Source: Rhodosorus marinus | Taxonomy: Eukaryota; Rhodophyta; Stylonematophyceae; Stylonematales; Stylonemataceae | Direction: 5' to 3' | Assembly (NCBI GenBank): GCA_029953675.1 | Contig: JAMWBK010000009.1 | Coordinates: forward strand, 1,240,001-1,304,000 | Length of the DNA stretch: 64,000 nucleotides | In this document: positions 34,589 to 45,295 of the stretch, piece by piece | Position numbering within the stretch: the stretch's first letter is position 1 | Layout: the number at the start of each line of letters is the position of its first letter | The notes under the pieces: model-generated | What the model was told of the DNA's origin: nothing | The model's database searches: none | Seen by the model: only the letters and a program-made list of their open reading frames with translations | Program-made: the position numbers and the translations under genes

Positions 34589-35204
34589 TTAAAAGCAATT
34601 CATAGAGGCGTCTCCAATCGACTTGAGCGGATATGATCCTGACAAAGATATCCGGCTCTTTCGTTTTGTCGACAAAATTTCAATTTCTACGGTTGGACTG
34701 CCCTTTTTGCATGGTGCGACACTGGAATTAATATCAAATTGACTAATAGTCAATTTGATGGAAAATAATGATTGTTTAGGGTTGTTTGGATTGATCGGAC
34801 ATTTCAATTGCTTTTCGATGTGGTTGACAGCGATTGATGTGTAAGAAGGGAATCTGGAAGGGCCCCCTGTCGCAACTGCAGATTTTTGATGTCCTGCCCG
34901 TGAAGGAATTGAATTGGAAGGCAGCATGTGATCTGGTGATAAAGCAGAGCGAAACCGAAAGGGACCGTGCGCTTTGGCGGCGAGATTGGTCAGCTTTCTC
35001 CTTGTTCGAATGACCTTCCCAACAAGACGTGTCCACAGACTTAACTGGAGTAAGGCCCAGGACTGATTTGCTTCTTGGCCAGGGGTTTGAGGAGAAAACC
35101 CGTCGAAGAGGATGATGGACTACGCGTGAACTGCAAGGGTTGAAGGAGTTAGGTTTTTTGGGCTGGTGAATGTTCACACGGGACGGCGATTTAGTAAAGA
35201 TCAA
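34589..35204 (-). other. Possible gene of unknown function
   Basis: Two overlapping minus-strand frames (34776-35204, 142 codons, and 34589-34927, 112 codons) are Ser, Pro and Lys-rich. They could be two exons of one protein, but neither contains a domain I know and I did not find a decisive splice pair. Confidence 0.22.
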
Positions 35205-36002
35205 GCTGCGCGCTGGGGTTGGTTGATTCTCGTGATCATGGACGAGGATGATACTCTGGTTGTCTCTTCTGTTGGACAGCAGGTGATCTCCTCTGCTTGG
35301 CTATCCCAGTTTCCCTTTAAGTCCTACTTTGCATACCTCATTCGCCTCAGAAGTCCTCCTCAACGCTGATGCAATTGGCTTCTTCCAGCCGCAAACTGGT
35401 GCATTTCCTTCCCACACTGGATTCTGACCATCTTTTCGTTTCCCTCGGCGAATTTTTCCCACCCTCCAAAATGTGCCAGTACTAGTAGCCTAGTACAGCC
35501 CAGCCCCCCCCGTCAGCCGTGTTCACCCCATCCAGAAGAAAAGTTAAAGGCAACCTTTTCGTGTCGGTTCAGCCGGGCAATCCGTCGAGTTGCCCGAAAC
35601 TTGAAGCGGCTCCAAGTACTGCAATCGTCGACGATGTGACCTTACGGAAGTTTGCTTCGCCGCGATCTGAGCACAGCTTGCTCCTTTCTAACGCATGTGA
35701 ACGGAAGTTTCCAACCGCGACTTTTTTACCAAATGTCATTTGCGACAAAGCCGAAGACGCTGACTTTCACATAAGGTGCAGTACTTCGTTTAGATGCTTG
35801 TCTAGAGGGGTGACGGCGACTATCAAAAGCCAAGAAATGCATGATCGGGTAGGTTTTCCAATACCCAAAGCCTAGAAAAGGACGGTCGTCATCATCCATA
35901 CTAATACATACCTGTGAATGTATAGCTTCAAGGAGATCCGGAGGATGGATCGATGTATGCTGAAACTCTTCCGTAAGTGATTCGGACGCGTACGTTCACA
36001 AG
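35205..36002. other. Spacer between unassigned frame and PUS7
   Basis: A plus-strand frame of 118 codons (35519-35875) ends with a possible donor (CGG|GTAGGT). It might hold the missing N-terminal part of the PUS7-like protein, but no join to the exon at 36003 is in phase. Confidence 0.3.
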
Positions 36003-38607
36003 ATGGTGGTACGTGAGGCTGACGTTGGAATCGAGGCTTTCGTGGGAGACCACCAAGGCTTCACTGCCATCCTCAAGCACAGATACAGCGATTTCATTGT
36101 CCACGAGGTAATTAATCGACGATGGCACACAGTATGAACTTGTGACTAGGGAAACCGTCCGCTCAAAAGGTTTTTGTGTCTTCTTCTTGAACGGAGTTAG
36201 GTAAGACTAGATGGATCTGTTGTAAAGCTTGATAACTTACAAGAGCCGGAAAGGCACGTTCCAGACAAAGAGGCAGCTTGGAAGTGTTTAAAGGAAATGC
36301 TGTCGGAGGAGACTGTTGCGCAGGTACGTTTTCTGGCTCATCTGCGGGGGCGGACGTCACTAGGTTGTCAACCTTCGGCTGTGTCTTTCTTCCTCGCTCA
36401 CTCTCAGCTCCATAGGATCCTCGTTGTCAGCGAAATTGAGAGTTTGAGGTTGCCCACCGAGGGCGATAAACAGCGAAGAAAATCCATTCACGACGCGCTC
36501 AAAGCATTTCCCGTGAGCACCGAAACTGCTACCAATGGAGACGGCTCAAAGGTGAACAATGCATATCTCCAGGAACGAGCAGGAGGACAGGATCAGCGAA
36601 CGAAGAAGCCTGAAGCTATTGCTCCTGTCTTCTCTTTTCATATCCCGACTTGATACACCCAGTCAATCGTGCTCTTTAGAAAGAAAGCACGAAGCGATGA
36701 TCAATCTGGATCTGTCAATAGGAAACGCAGAAGGAATACAGATTTCCCGAAGGGTACCCAAGCAAACGCTAATACGATTTGACACGATCGGCGGACATTA
36801 TTCAGACCGTCTAAGACCAGCACGAATTATTGTTCGCAGGCGCATATACGTCGTTTGTCCTCTACAAGGAGAACACAGATACAAACGAGGCTATCAGTCG
36901 GTTGAGTGGGATGTTGCGCACCTCACCCAAACACTTCTTCTTTGCTGGAACAAAGGACAAGCGGGCGGTAACTTCACAGGAGATGCGAATTAAAGGGTTC
37001 GGCCCCAGCAGATTGGCTGCTCTAAACAAGGGCTTGCGGTCTGGACAAATGGCGCTAGGAAACTTCTCCACTGCCCAGCTTTCGGAGCCTCTTCTTCTTG
37101 GACAGTTGTCAGGTAAATGCCCACGTTTCTCCCCCTCGATGTCCATGAGCCTAACACAATCGTGAATTGTCGCGATCACCTGGCCTTCAACTCAGGAAAC
37201 CAGTTCACAATTCTACTGAGAGGTATAGACGAGGCAACAACCCCGGAAACGATATCACAGGCGGTCAATTCCATGAAAAAAGCTGGCTTTATAAATTACT
37301 TTGGACTGCAGAGGTTCGGCGGAGGTCGCAATCCAACGCACAAAGTAGGAATTCAGTTGTTAGCTGGAAACATTCGAAAAGCAGTAGAGATGATTCTCGA
37401 GCCCCTTGACCCGTCCCTCGGTACGTGTGAAAACCGTTCGGAATTCGATTTTCCGCTTTTCACTTCCAAACCCTAACTTGCAAGGTTGAACTGTAGGCGA
37501 TCCAAATTCATCGATTAATCCGAAGAGAGCGGAAACCAACAAGGCGCTTGCCGACTACTTAGCTGGAAATATTTCCGCTTCAGATGCCGTTGAGAAGATT
37601 CCTCAATGGATGAACGTAGAACGAACCATTCTCTCCTCGTACGCGCAGAAGGGAGCTGAGAAAGACCACCGTCGCGCGTTCGGTGCACTTCCATACACCC
37701 TGAGGATGATGTATATGCATGCGTACGTAATCACAGAAGCAACCAGAGTCGTGCTCTCGCCTTCAGCGAGTAGCGTTCATCAGGTTCCAACACGTCGCTT
37801 GCCCAAAACCGCAACAGAGTTCAGAGCTACTTTTGGAACACTATGGCTACAGCTCGTGCCAAGGGAGGCCGTCTGGATTTTGCAGAGGAAGGCGATCTAG
37901 TCTACGAGGATAGGGACGGCGTTGGTAGGTGGATTGACATCATACCGTGCACTCAGTTGAGCTCTTGCTTATTTCATTAGCTCGATACCCGTTGTCCGTT
38001 TGAACGGCAGAAACGAACGCTGAAGCAACAGAACAAGATGATAGACCGGCTCGATCTGTGAGGAAGGTAACTGCGGAGGAGGCAGGCTCTAACGGAGTGC
38101 CAATCGGGGATGTTGTTCTTCCCCTTATCGGTGAAAAGGTTGACGCCCCAGGCGGTCCTGTAGGTGCGGCCGTGAAAGAGCTTGTGGAGAGACTCAACAT
38201 TGACCTGTCCAAGCCCATTGATAAGGTGAGCAGACCTAAAAGTTGTTGGAGGGTTGAGCTGTCATAGCAAGCTGTGGTAACACTATTCGTCCATTCGTCG
38301 CGGCATCACAATTCAGGGCCTGGGATTCCGAGCGTACGGGTCCTATAGAAGATTGATCGGAAGTCCGAAGGACGTGAAGTATGAGATTGTCAGGCACGAA
38401 ACCGACGATGAGGAAATCCTCTTGACGGATAGGAGAGAAATGAGCGGAGAGCGACAAGGTGGTGGTGTGGGGGAAAAGTGCGCTCTCAAAATCCAGTTCT
38501 CCCTGGAATCCGCTGAATATGCTACGATGTGCTTACGGGAGTTGACCAAACAGGAATCAACTGCGCTCATGCAGAAAACGGTATTGAAGAGGAGCTCTAT
38601 TGAGTAA
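36003..38607 (+). CDS. PUS7: tRNA/mRNA pseudouridine synthase, PUS7/TruD family
   Basis: Isomerises uridine to pseudouridine in tRNA and other RNAs. The first exon (36003-36107) reads [20 protein letters not shown] then [11 protein letters not shown], the diagnostic PUS7 start. Later exons give [40 protein letters not shown], then [17 protein letters not shown] with the catalytic Asp in [27 protein letters not shown], and the inserted C-terminal half with SIHDAL-type helices. The last exon (about 38320-38607) has [20 protein letters not shown] and ends TVLKRSSIE. There are about eight to ten exons; those between 36110 and 36290, around 36620-36810 and around 37720-37840 are not fully resolved. 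The ATG at 36003 is a minimum start, because PUS7 proteins usually have an extra N-terminal region. Confidence 0.9.
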
Positions 38608-39056
38608 AATGCGAAGAAAGCGAGGCAGCTTCCAGAAGGAGCGCAGGGAGAAAGGGGTGTGGTACTCCCGCGTCGGTGACACTCTTGGCGCAAAACTCTT
38701 GTTGGCAGTATATGATATCTGTATTTTTACATTCAACCGATTAATATCGACGCGGGTTTACCTAGAAACTTTGCAAATCCGCTGCTTCTTAAGGTCGACC
38801 CGTCATGCGGCTATTGGCTATCAGAAGGAACCATCCCCCGCGGTAGTTAGTTGCTTTGTTATGTTCCGCAGTTTTGGAGTAAGTTTTGAAGCGTTTCGGC
38901 GTCACCGAGGGCCGTTGGAGAGAACCTGTGCCGTAACCTCTTCAAGGTATATACAGATCGAAGCAACGAGTTCCTGCAGAGAAAGAACTAGTCAGAAGCT
39001 CGCTGCAATAATGAATGCATGCGCAAAAAATTGAAAAGCAATGTGTTCTAGAAAAC
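38608..39056. other. Convergent 3' region
   Basis: Lies between the PUS7 stop and the stop of the minus-strand coiled-coil gene. A 144-codon plus-strand frame (38600-39034) crosses it without recognisable features; I treat this as 3' UTR and spacer. Confidence 0.45.
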
Positions 39057-41383
39057 TCAACTGTTCTCATGATTCGCAACGTACCTCGTCAAGCCCAGAC
39101 AAGCCGAGACTGACCGCTTTTGTGCGGACTGTGCAGCTTGCAACAGCAACACAATAAGACTCAACACCCTTTCTATCACTAGCTTGTCAACGTTCGCCGC
39201 TGTCATGAGGGGACGCCCGCTACTGGTGGATGCGGGGAGGTTCTCCACCCCACATGAGCAAAGCTGCTCCATCGTTTGATCTAGAAGGAGGACGCATCTT
39301 GCTACAACGTTCAGAGGTGACTTAAGGATTTGCTCGACACCGTCTGGATGAAAAACACCAATCCTGAGAAGCACGTAAAGCGTCTTTTCCCGTAACGAGT
39401 GTGACAAGTCGGTACTCAGGTGCTTCCCGGCAATACGGACTAGACGTTCAACGAGCTTATCGCTTATTGCGGGGTGCTCTACCATTCTCGTTGCGACCAG
39501 TAGTAACAGGCCTCTGCCTTCATGATCCTGCCGGCAAAACAGTGGAATCCGTCAGTTCACGAGTATCATTCAAGACCGATCTTCACCGCGACACCTACGT
39601 TCCTCCCTTCGAAGACTTCGAGAAGCTCGAGGTCGGTAGATCCCGCCATCGCAGCAAGTTTCGCCTCATGAAACGCGCCATTCTGGTCAGACCCGGTCAC
39701 CAAGTCCACTGGGAGCCCCCCAGCGAGAATCTTCTCCCGGCACGCGCTGTTGAATTGAACCATACTCTCCAGAATGCTCCGAAACGGTTTTGAATCTTGT
39801 TGGAATTCCAAACTCGCTCTCAAAGGCTCGAAGGACTCCGCAAGAAAAGCATCTCCCAAGAGCAGCGGGTCGCTGAGAGCGCTTCCAATGGACAACTTGT
39901 GCGCCATCTGTATGAACAGTTCAGATTTTGCTCAACGGTCAAAACACGAATTCGAAGAGAACCAATAGCGCAGAGCGAAAAGTCAAAGAGCTCCTACCGA
40001 AAGCTCTAGTTTCCTTGTTGTGAACACGCTTGACGTCTCCAGTCTCCCCTCGTCAACGTAAATTTCGCCCAAGTCCTCGTTAGCGCGAGAGTCCACAAGT
40101 GCCGCCGTTTCTCTCGTCTGCATCCCGGAATCCTTCGTCCGGTTTCCGCGATTCTTTTTTCGTCAGCTATGAAGCTTGGAACCTGGGGTTCCCAGGCGCA
40201 AACGACTTACCTTTGTCTTGTTCTGGCAAGCTCGCTCTGGCTTTCCTTTTTCGTCCTGTGGTTGCCTCTCGCAGTTTTCCTTCGTGGTAGAAGTTCTTCT
40301 TATCTTGGGTTTTCGTGGACCTGTTGAAGACGTTATCAGCGACTCCCCACCCAGTAGGTTGGGTATTACTGGAAAGTGCTGGGCGGAAGTCAACGCAACG
40401 CCTGGTCTCGCGATTACCACGTCCCGTTCTGTGAGATAATTTTGTTTTGTTGTAAGAACAACGACACGCTCGTGAAAACGAACAATACCACGTGACAGCT
40501 AGAGAAATGCTCGCGTGGTCACCTTTTTCACGCTCTGCCGCTTCAAGTTGTCGCCTGTGAGATTCTCTCGCCTGACGCTGCGCTTCACGAGCTTCCTGCT
40601 CGGAGAGTTCGAGTTTCACTTCTTGCTGGATGATCTAACGCGAGCGGATAAACGAAAGTAGGCCCTTTTCAGGACACTCGCTGACTCCTTGTATCGACAA
40701 CCAGAGCAGTCCTGCTTATCCTGCAGTCACTACCTGTTCCTTGAGCTGCTCAACCTGCTCCTTCAGCGTTTTCACCCGAGCGCTCTCACTATCCTCGAAC
40801 GAGCGTTGCAATGCTGTCCTTTTTTCCTCTTCTAACTGCTTTTGCCTCCCTCTAAGAATAGATATTTCGCCTGCAGGAGAGCGAGATCAGACGGACTCAG
40901 TATCAGATCCCCTATGCTTCCTGAAACGCTGTGACATGTTGTATCCGCACCGTCTTTTCGTTGCAACAACCTTTCCAACTCTTTCGTCCTGAGGTCTCCC
41001 TCTTGTTGGGTAGGTTCACTATCCTTCGAAGTTGCTACGGGTACCGAGGACTTGAACTTGCCAAGAACTCCTGGCCCAAGCGCTAAACTGGAATGCAAAG
41101 GGGTTGCGTTCTGATCGCTCTTGGACCTGAAAAAGAGTAAAAATGCGAAAAGAGTTCGTTTTTTTTCAACCCAAATCTGGGTTCTCCAGGAGTTTTCCAG
41201 AGGATGGTTTTCTAAGTACCTCTCAACGGCACCGACCAAATCATCGGTGCGGCTGTAGATTTCGCTGGTGTCGAGTTCCTCCTCTCTACCCTTTCGGGTT
41301 CGCTCGTATTCGTCAACTAGGTTGTCAAGGAGCTCTACAAAATTCTGGGACATATCATCCTCATTGTTCTCATCGTTGTTCAT
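39057..41383 (-). CDS. Coiled-coil plus helical-repeat protein, ATRIP-like
   Basis: The N-terminal frame (41383 down) begins with an acidic stretch, MNNDENNEDDMSQNFVELLDN, similar in character to the acidic RPA-binding segment of ATR-interacting proteins. A coiled coil follows: LRTKELERLLQRKD joins in phase, through an intron of about 80 nt ending CTGCAG near 40875, to GEISILRGRQKQLEEEKRTA and KTLKEQVEQLKEQ, then ELSEQEAREAQRQARESHRR. The GEIxILR followed by a long Lys/Glu/Gln helix resembles ATRIP and yeast Ddc2. The C-terminal exons (39566-39907, 39057-39485) are helical, Leu-rich and repeat-like (LVERLVRIAGKHLSTDLSHS). If correct, the protein couples RPA-coated single-stranded DNA to the ATR kinase. 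The family is inferred from the motif and layout; other coiled-coil proteins remain possible. Exons between 39910 and 40620 are only partly resolved. Confidence 0.6.
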
Positions 41384-41760
41384 AGTGGGGAAAAAACGAG
41401 AAGCAAAACGGAAAATCCTTGGCGAAGGTGGTGCTCCTCCTCAATCGTCGCAAAACAAAAAATCTCACAGTGCTCCAGTCATCCGTTTACAGCTCGACTC
41501 TCTCTTTAACATCCGGACGAATCTCTTCATCCCTCAGTCCCGGAGACACCATCCCACTCCGCGCCTCCAGCGCTTCGAAATCCAACTTTGATCCGACATT
41601 ACAGCGCTTCCTGAAGCTTTTCTTAGGATCATCAAAATGTTCTCAGACAGCTACAAGACCTTTAAATACTCCAACAGCGGGTCGAAACAACAAAACTCAG
41701 CAGATGCACTGCCGCTGATCTTTAGCAAACTAACCCTCTCCCACTTCCCCAAGTCAATAA
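41384..41760 (-). promoter_or_regulatory. G/T-rich leader of the ATRIP-like gene
   Basis: C/A/T-rich and G-poor on the + strand directly upstream of the ATG at 41383. A 99-codon plus-strand frame (41419-41718), Ser/Thr-rich, crosses it and is probably spurious. Confidence 0.35.
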
Positions 41761-43734
41761 GAACCTTCTGTCCACGCGAGGCCCGACAAGCAGGCTCTGT
41801 CCGACCTCGGTTCCACAGGCTGTCCCTTCCGTAGATGGCGCATGTACTGTTGTAAACATGAAAACTAATCAGGGAAAAGGCGTGCACTGAAGAACAGATG
41901 GTTCAGAAGCAAGAACAAGTACAACGAACCTGAACGTTTGCGGCTCAGACATATCTCTCCCAGCTGGCTATATCGCTTGTTAAGCAACGGATGGATGCAG
42001 ATCTTGAGACCCAGCCGCCGAGGCACAGCCTCAGCAGGCCAGACTATTGATTCGTCTCTGTATGAGGTGATGAATTGAAGGAAGAGCCCCGTAGACTGAG
42101 TTTAAAGCTCTTCTTCTGTACTTGTGAAGAATCAAATGCTGAACACGAGTCACCGCGCGTTGGCGACGGTTCAGCCACATGTCTTCAATTCGCGAATAGG
42201 GTGTCGACTTTGTCTAGTTTTGCCGTGGCTTTTCCGGCTTTAACAGGTCTTTCCTTTGCTGTTGAACACTGGCATTGATCAATTTGGAGACTATGCGCAC
42301 TTCTTCACTTCGCTTGCTCAGCTTTTGGAACAGGTGGCAGCTACATAGGTTCTCAGGCCTCGACAGTGGAGCCCGGACTGGAGATCGGCATGGTGCACAG
42401 TGCATAGAAACATATGTCTTAATGTATAGAACTGATTTGCAGCAATAGAACCGGCCCACGAGCGGTGACAACAAACTACTTTGCCGATGACGAAGTGCGC
42501 TTCCGACTAGCGTGGTCTAATGGTGAAGTGGCTGATCCCCAAAAGGTAGTCAGTTGCACAAGCACGTGCTCACCTGTGGGTAAGATTTCGGTGAGGATGC
42601 TCGCCAGCAGAACCGCTTTGCTCAGGAAGGAGTTGATCCGTCACGTAAGACTTAGCTCCGGCAGCTAATAGCACAATGACAAGGTCTGTGGATTCAAAGC
42701 CGATACTTGGAAACGAAGGGGGCGCGAAGTAGGCTTCTCACTGTGCGCTTTGTTACCAAGGCAAAGTAACAAGGGATTGGCGATGATCTCACAGGAATGA
42801 AGATTGAAAGTCAATGTGAACCAGGTTAAGGCGGTACTAAATGCGAAGTCGAGGGCATGCTCTCGGGGTGTCTCTGCTCTTCATTTTTCGCCGCAGGGGG
42901 AGGGAGAGGATCTTTTCCAACCTTCATCACTCACAAGCACAACAATAGCTTAACAGCCACTTTACGACGTTTTTCAAATTCTCTTCATCTTCAGAACGCA
43001 TATATGCAGCAGGAGTGCATGGGGGATTACCAACCTGACCTGTCTATCTGTCATTAAGGCACAGGACAGCAGCAGCTCGTAATTCCATCATCGACTACAA
43101 TCCAATTGTTTATATTAAAAAATTCTAAAATAAACAAAAACAGAACACCGCAAATTTCACTATTTTCATTATCAACATTCTCTGTTGGGAACGTAGTCAG
43201 GACACGTGGAGTCATGACGACCGGGAATCTTGGAGGACGATATTTTTATTTACTTCTATTAAATATAAATCACCCAAATTTTCCTTGTTAATAAGCTGAT
43301 GGTATCCCGCGAACAAAATATGCAATTAGGAAAGAAAATAGATGGAAGAAGGACACCAATTACGTTCGTCCAGAAGAGATATTCCAATGGGGTTTGGTCT
43401 TCTAGTAGAGTACAAACACTGTTTTAGAAGGAATTGTTTGCAGTGGTGGAGAATTTTTTATTTGTTTTTGGTTGGCCAGCAACCTTTCTGCGTATAAAAA
43501 TATGTTCTTGTTAGAGGCATAATTGTAGTGAGTAGAATAGAACAAATCAAGATACTGTAGTGCGTAGAATTAGTACGGAAAGGAGAGGTTGGTGTCGTTT
43601 ATCCGATAGGTGAAGTGAGTATTTGGGTCGAAGTGGCGGTGCAGAGGAGGTCCTAGGAGTTGAACTGTTGGTACACGAGGTGAAGCATGTGGTCTTTTCA
43701 GGACACATCCTTTGCGAGTGGATCTGAGTCTACT
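41761..43734. other. Unassigned, possible small minus-strand exons
   Basis: At 42214-42474 (minus) a frame contains FQKLSKRSEEVRIVSKLINA then SVQQQRKDLLKPEK, which looks coding, and near 42600-42660 (minus) another reads INSFLSKAVLLASILTEIL. They might be exons of one small protein, but I could not join them and recognise no family. 43070-43700 is AT-rich spacer. Confidence 0.3.
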
Positions 43735-44067
43735 TCACAACTCAGGTAGCCATGGTTCTTGAGGGACTGATAATGCTAGTCCCGCTTTGGCTTCGGCGAG
43801 ACCGCCAACTTGAGAGGCTACCCTTGCTCGCATAGATGTGAGAACCCAACTTGGAAAATTCAACTGATCACAGTGGTCTACCATCAGCAAGACCTTCCCG
43901 AACCTAACGATCTCAGCCCTCTCCGGGCAGGCTCCAAAACCCCCGCTGGTTGTGCTCAACCAGCCTCGCGAAATGGCGATTCTCACACCTGGGACATTCC
44001 ACCACGAGCAAGGTCTGACACGGCTTGGGCAGCTGATGCTACAACCTCCTTGACGTTTATACTCCAT
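43735..44067 (-). CDS. Possible small protein, C-terminal exon
   Basis: The frame ends SMRARVASQVGGLAEAKAGL then ALSVPQEPWLPEL and a stop at 43735, with coding-like composition. Another frame just upstream reads VKEVVASAAQAVSDLARGGM before a CAG|GTGTGA donor, suggesting a spliced Ala-rich helical protein. The phases of the join are not settled, and no family is recognised. The 5' side is G-rich on the minus strand, as expected for a gene start. Confidence 0.33.
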   Translation of the reverse strand: MEYKRQGGCSISCPSRVRPCSWWNVPGVRIAISRGWLSTTSGGFGACPERAEIVRFGKVLLMVDHCDQLNFPSWVLTSMRARVASQVGGLAEAKAGLALSVPQEPWLPEL

Positions 44068-44329
44068 GCACTCTTACATTACCCTTCTTCTCTCCTCCTT
44101 CCCAGCCGCCACCGCCGCCAGTTTTGTTCTTATGGCCTTCCCCTAACGTCCCAAACTTTCCCCTTCCTCCTTGACCAGAACTCCGCGTCACCCATCGGAC
44201 AAGTGACACTCAACGTCTTCGCATTCCACCGTAAATTCTAGACAAATTCTACCTTGATTTTTCCAATCAAATCCCAGATCTGAACGGTCACTCATCCCGC
44301 TAAGGAACATTGCGATCGCTAGTGCCCTT

Positions 44330-45295
44330 TTGATGACTCAGGGAGTATTCTGTCAATCGCGTTGGGGACGTCTTGTACATGGGACGCTAGCGCAGAGTCT
44401 AGTTAAGGAAGGGATAGGAGGAGGGGGTATTGGGAGTGTGGGAAGAAGGAGGCGGAGAGCCGCTCAGTCTCGTGGTGATGAAGTAGTAATAAAGGCGAGC
44501 TTGGTGTTTTATTTTTTTTATGGAGTTGTGTGTGAATGGGACGATAAAGGGAGGAGGGTGTCAGAACGTACAGGTGGCGCGGCTTTGCGAGTGTGTTGGG
44601 AAAGGAGGAGAGAGAGTTGTTTTTTATTGTCGTGGAGACGAGGTAGTAGTAGAGGCGAGGTTGGGGATTTTGGGAGAATGGGACGCTAGAGGAAGGCTAT
44701 AAGAACGAGTTGGGACGGTGACTTTGGGAGTGCGGGAAGGAGGATTAGACGAGCGGCTCAATCTCGTGGTGTGAGTAGTAGGTATTGGAGGCGATTGGGG
44801 AACTGTTTTTGAAGGCTAGAGCTCGCGAGGTGGGTAGGATACAGAGACTTGGAGATCTGCGGTTAGCTAAGTGTGTACGTGAATGGCTTTGAGGGTGTTG
44901 TTTGAAAGTGGTTAGTAGTTCGGTAGGGAAGCTGGAGGGAAAGGGTGAGCACTTCGGAGGTTTTTTTTTGGAGTGGGTGCAGTGATCTGTTTCCTGTCTA
45001 TTTTGGCCGATTTTGGGGGAGAGTCGTTTTCGGCCGGAATCCCGTTGGAGTGTCTTGCTCATTTCCGGTTGGAATTTCAAATTTTTTAGCGTGCCTACTT
45101 CTTTGCATGAGCTGGTGTTAGATTTTGGTGGTTGGGGTTGACGTTTTTGGAAGTTTCCACAAAGGCTTGACTGCTCATGGCAAAATCAGGGGTGTTGATC
45201 AGGATTGACTTCGATGAGTTGAGAGTATAGAGGATTGGCGGTGTTTGAGTGGCAAGGCCATGGTGGCGAGATAGCTGGCCGTTTTTTTGGTGCCA
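44330..45295 (+). promoter_or_regulatory. Very long G/T-rich leader of the SAP-like gene
   Basis: Nearly 1 kb of G-rich, C-poor coding-strand sequence ending at the ATG at 45296; the longest such stretch in the window. It includes three degenerate copies of a repeat (separate entry). Open frames within it are Gly/Arg-rich by-products. Confidence 0.5.
44430..44802 (+). repeat. Three degenerate repeats spaced about 150 bp
   Basis: Copies at about 44430-44503, 44586-44666 and 44728-44802. Each runs from a gggaaggagga-like motif through cgtgg(a/t)ga and a (g)tagtagta motif to aggcgagnttgg or aggcgattgggg. Start-to-start distances are about 156 and 142 bp. Confidence 0.6.

Noticed and set aside
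42490-42570. tRNA-like stretch containing tggtctaatggtgaagtgg
   Set aside because: It resembles a D-arm, but no matching acceptor stem or T-arm (GTTCRA) follows at the right distance.
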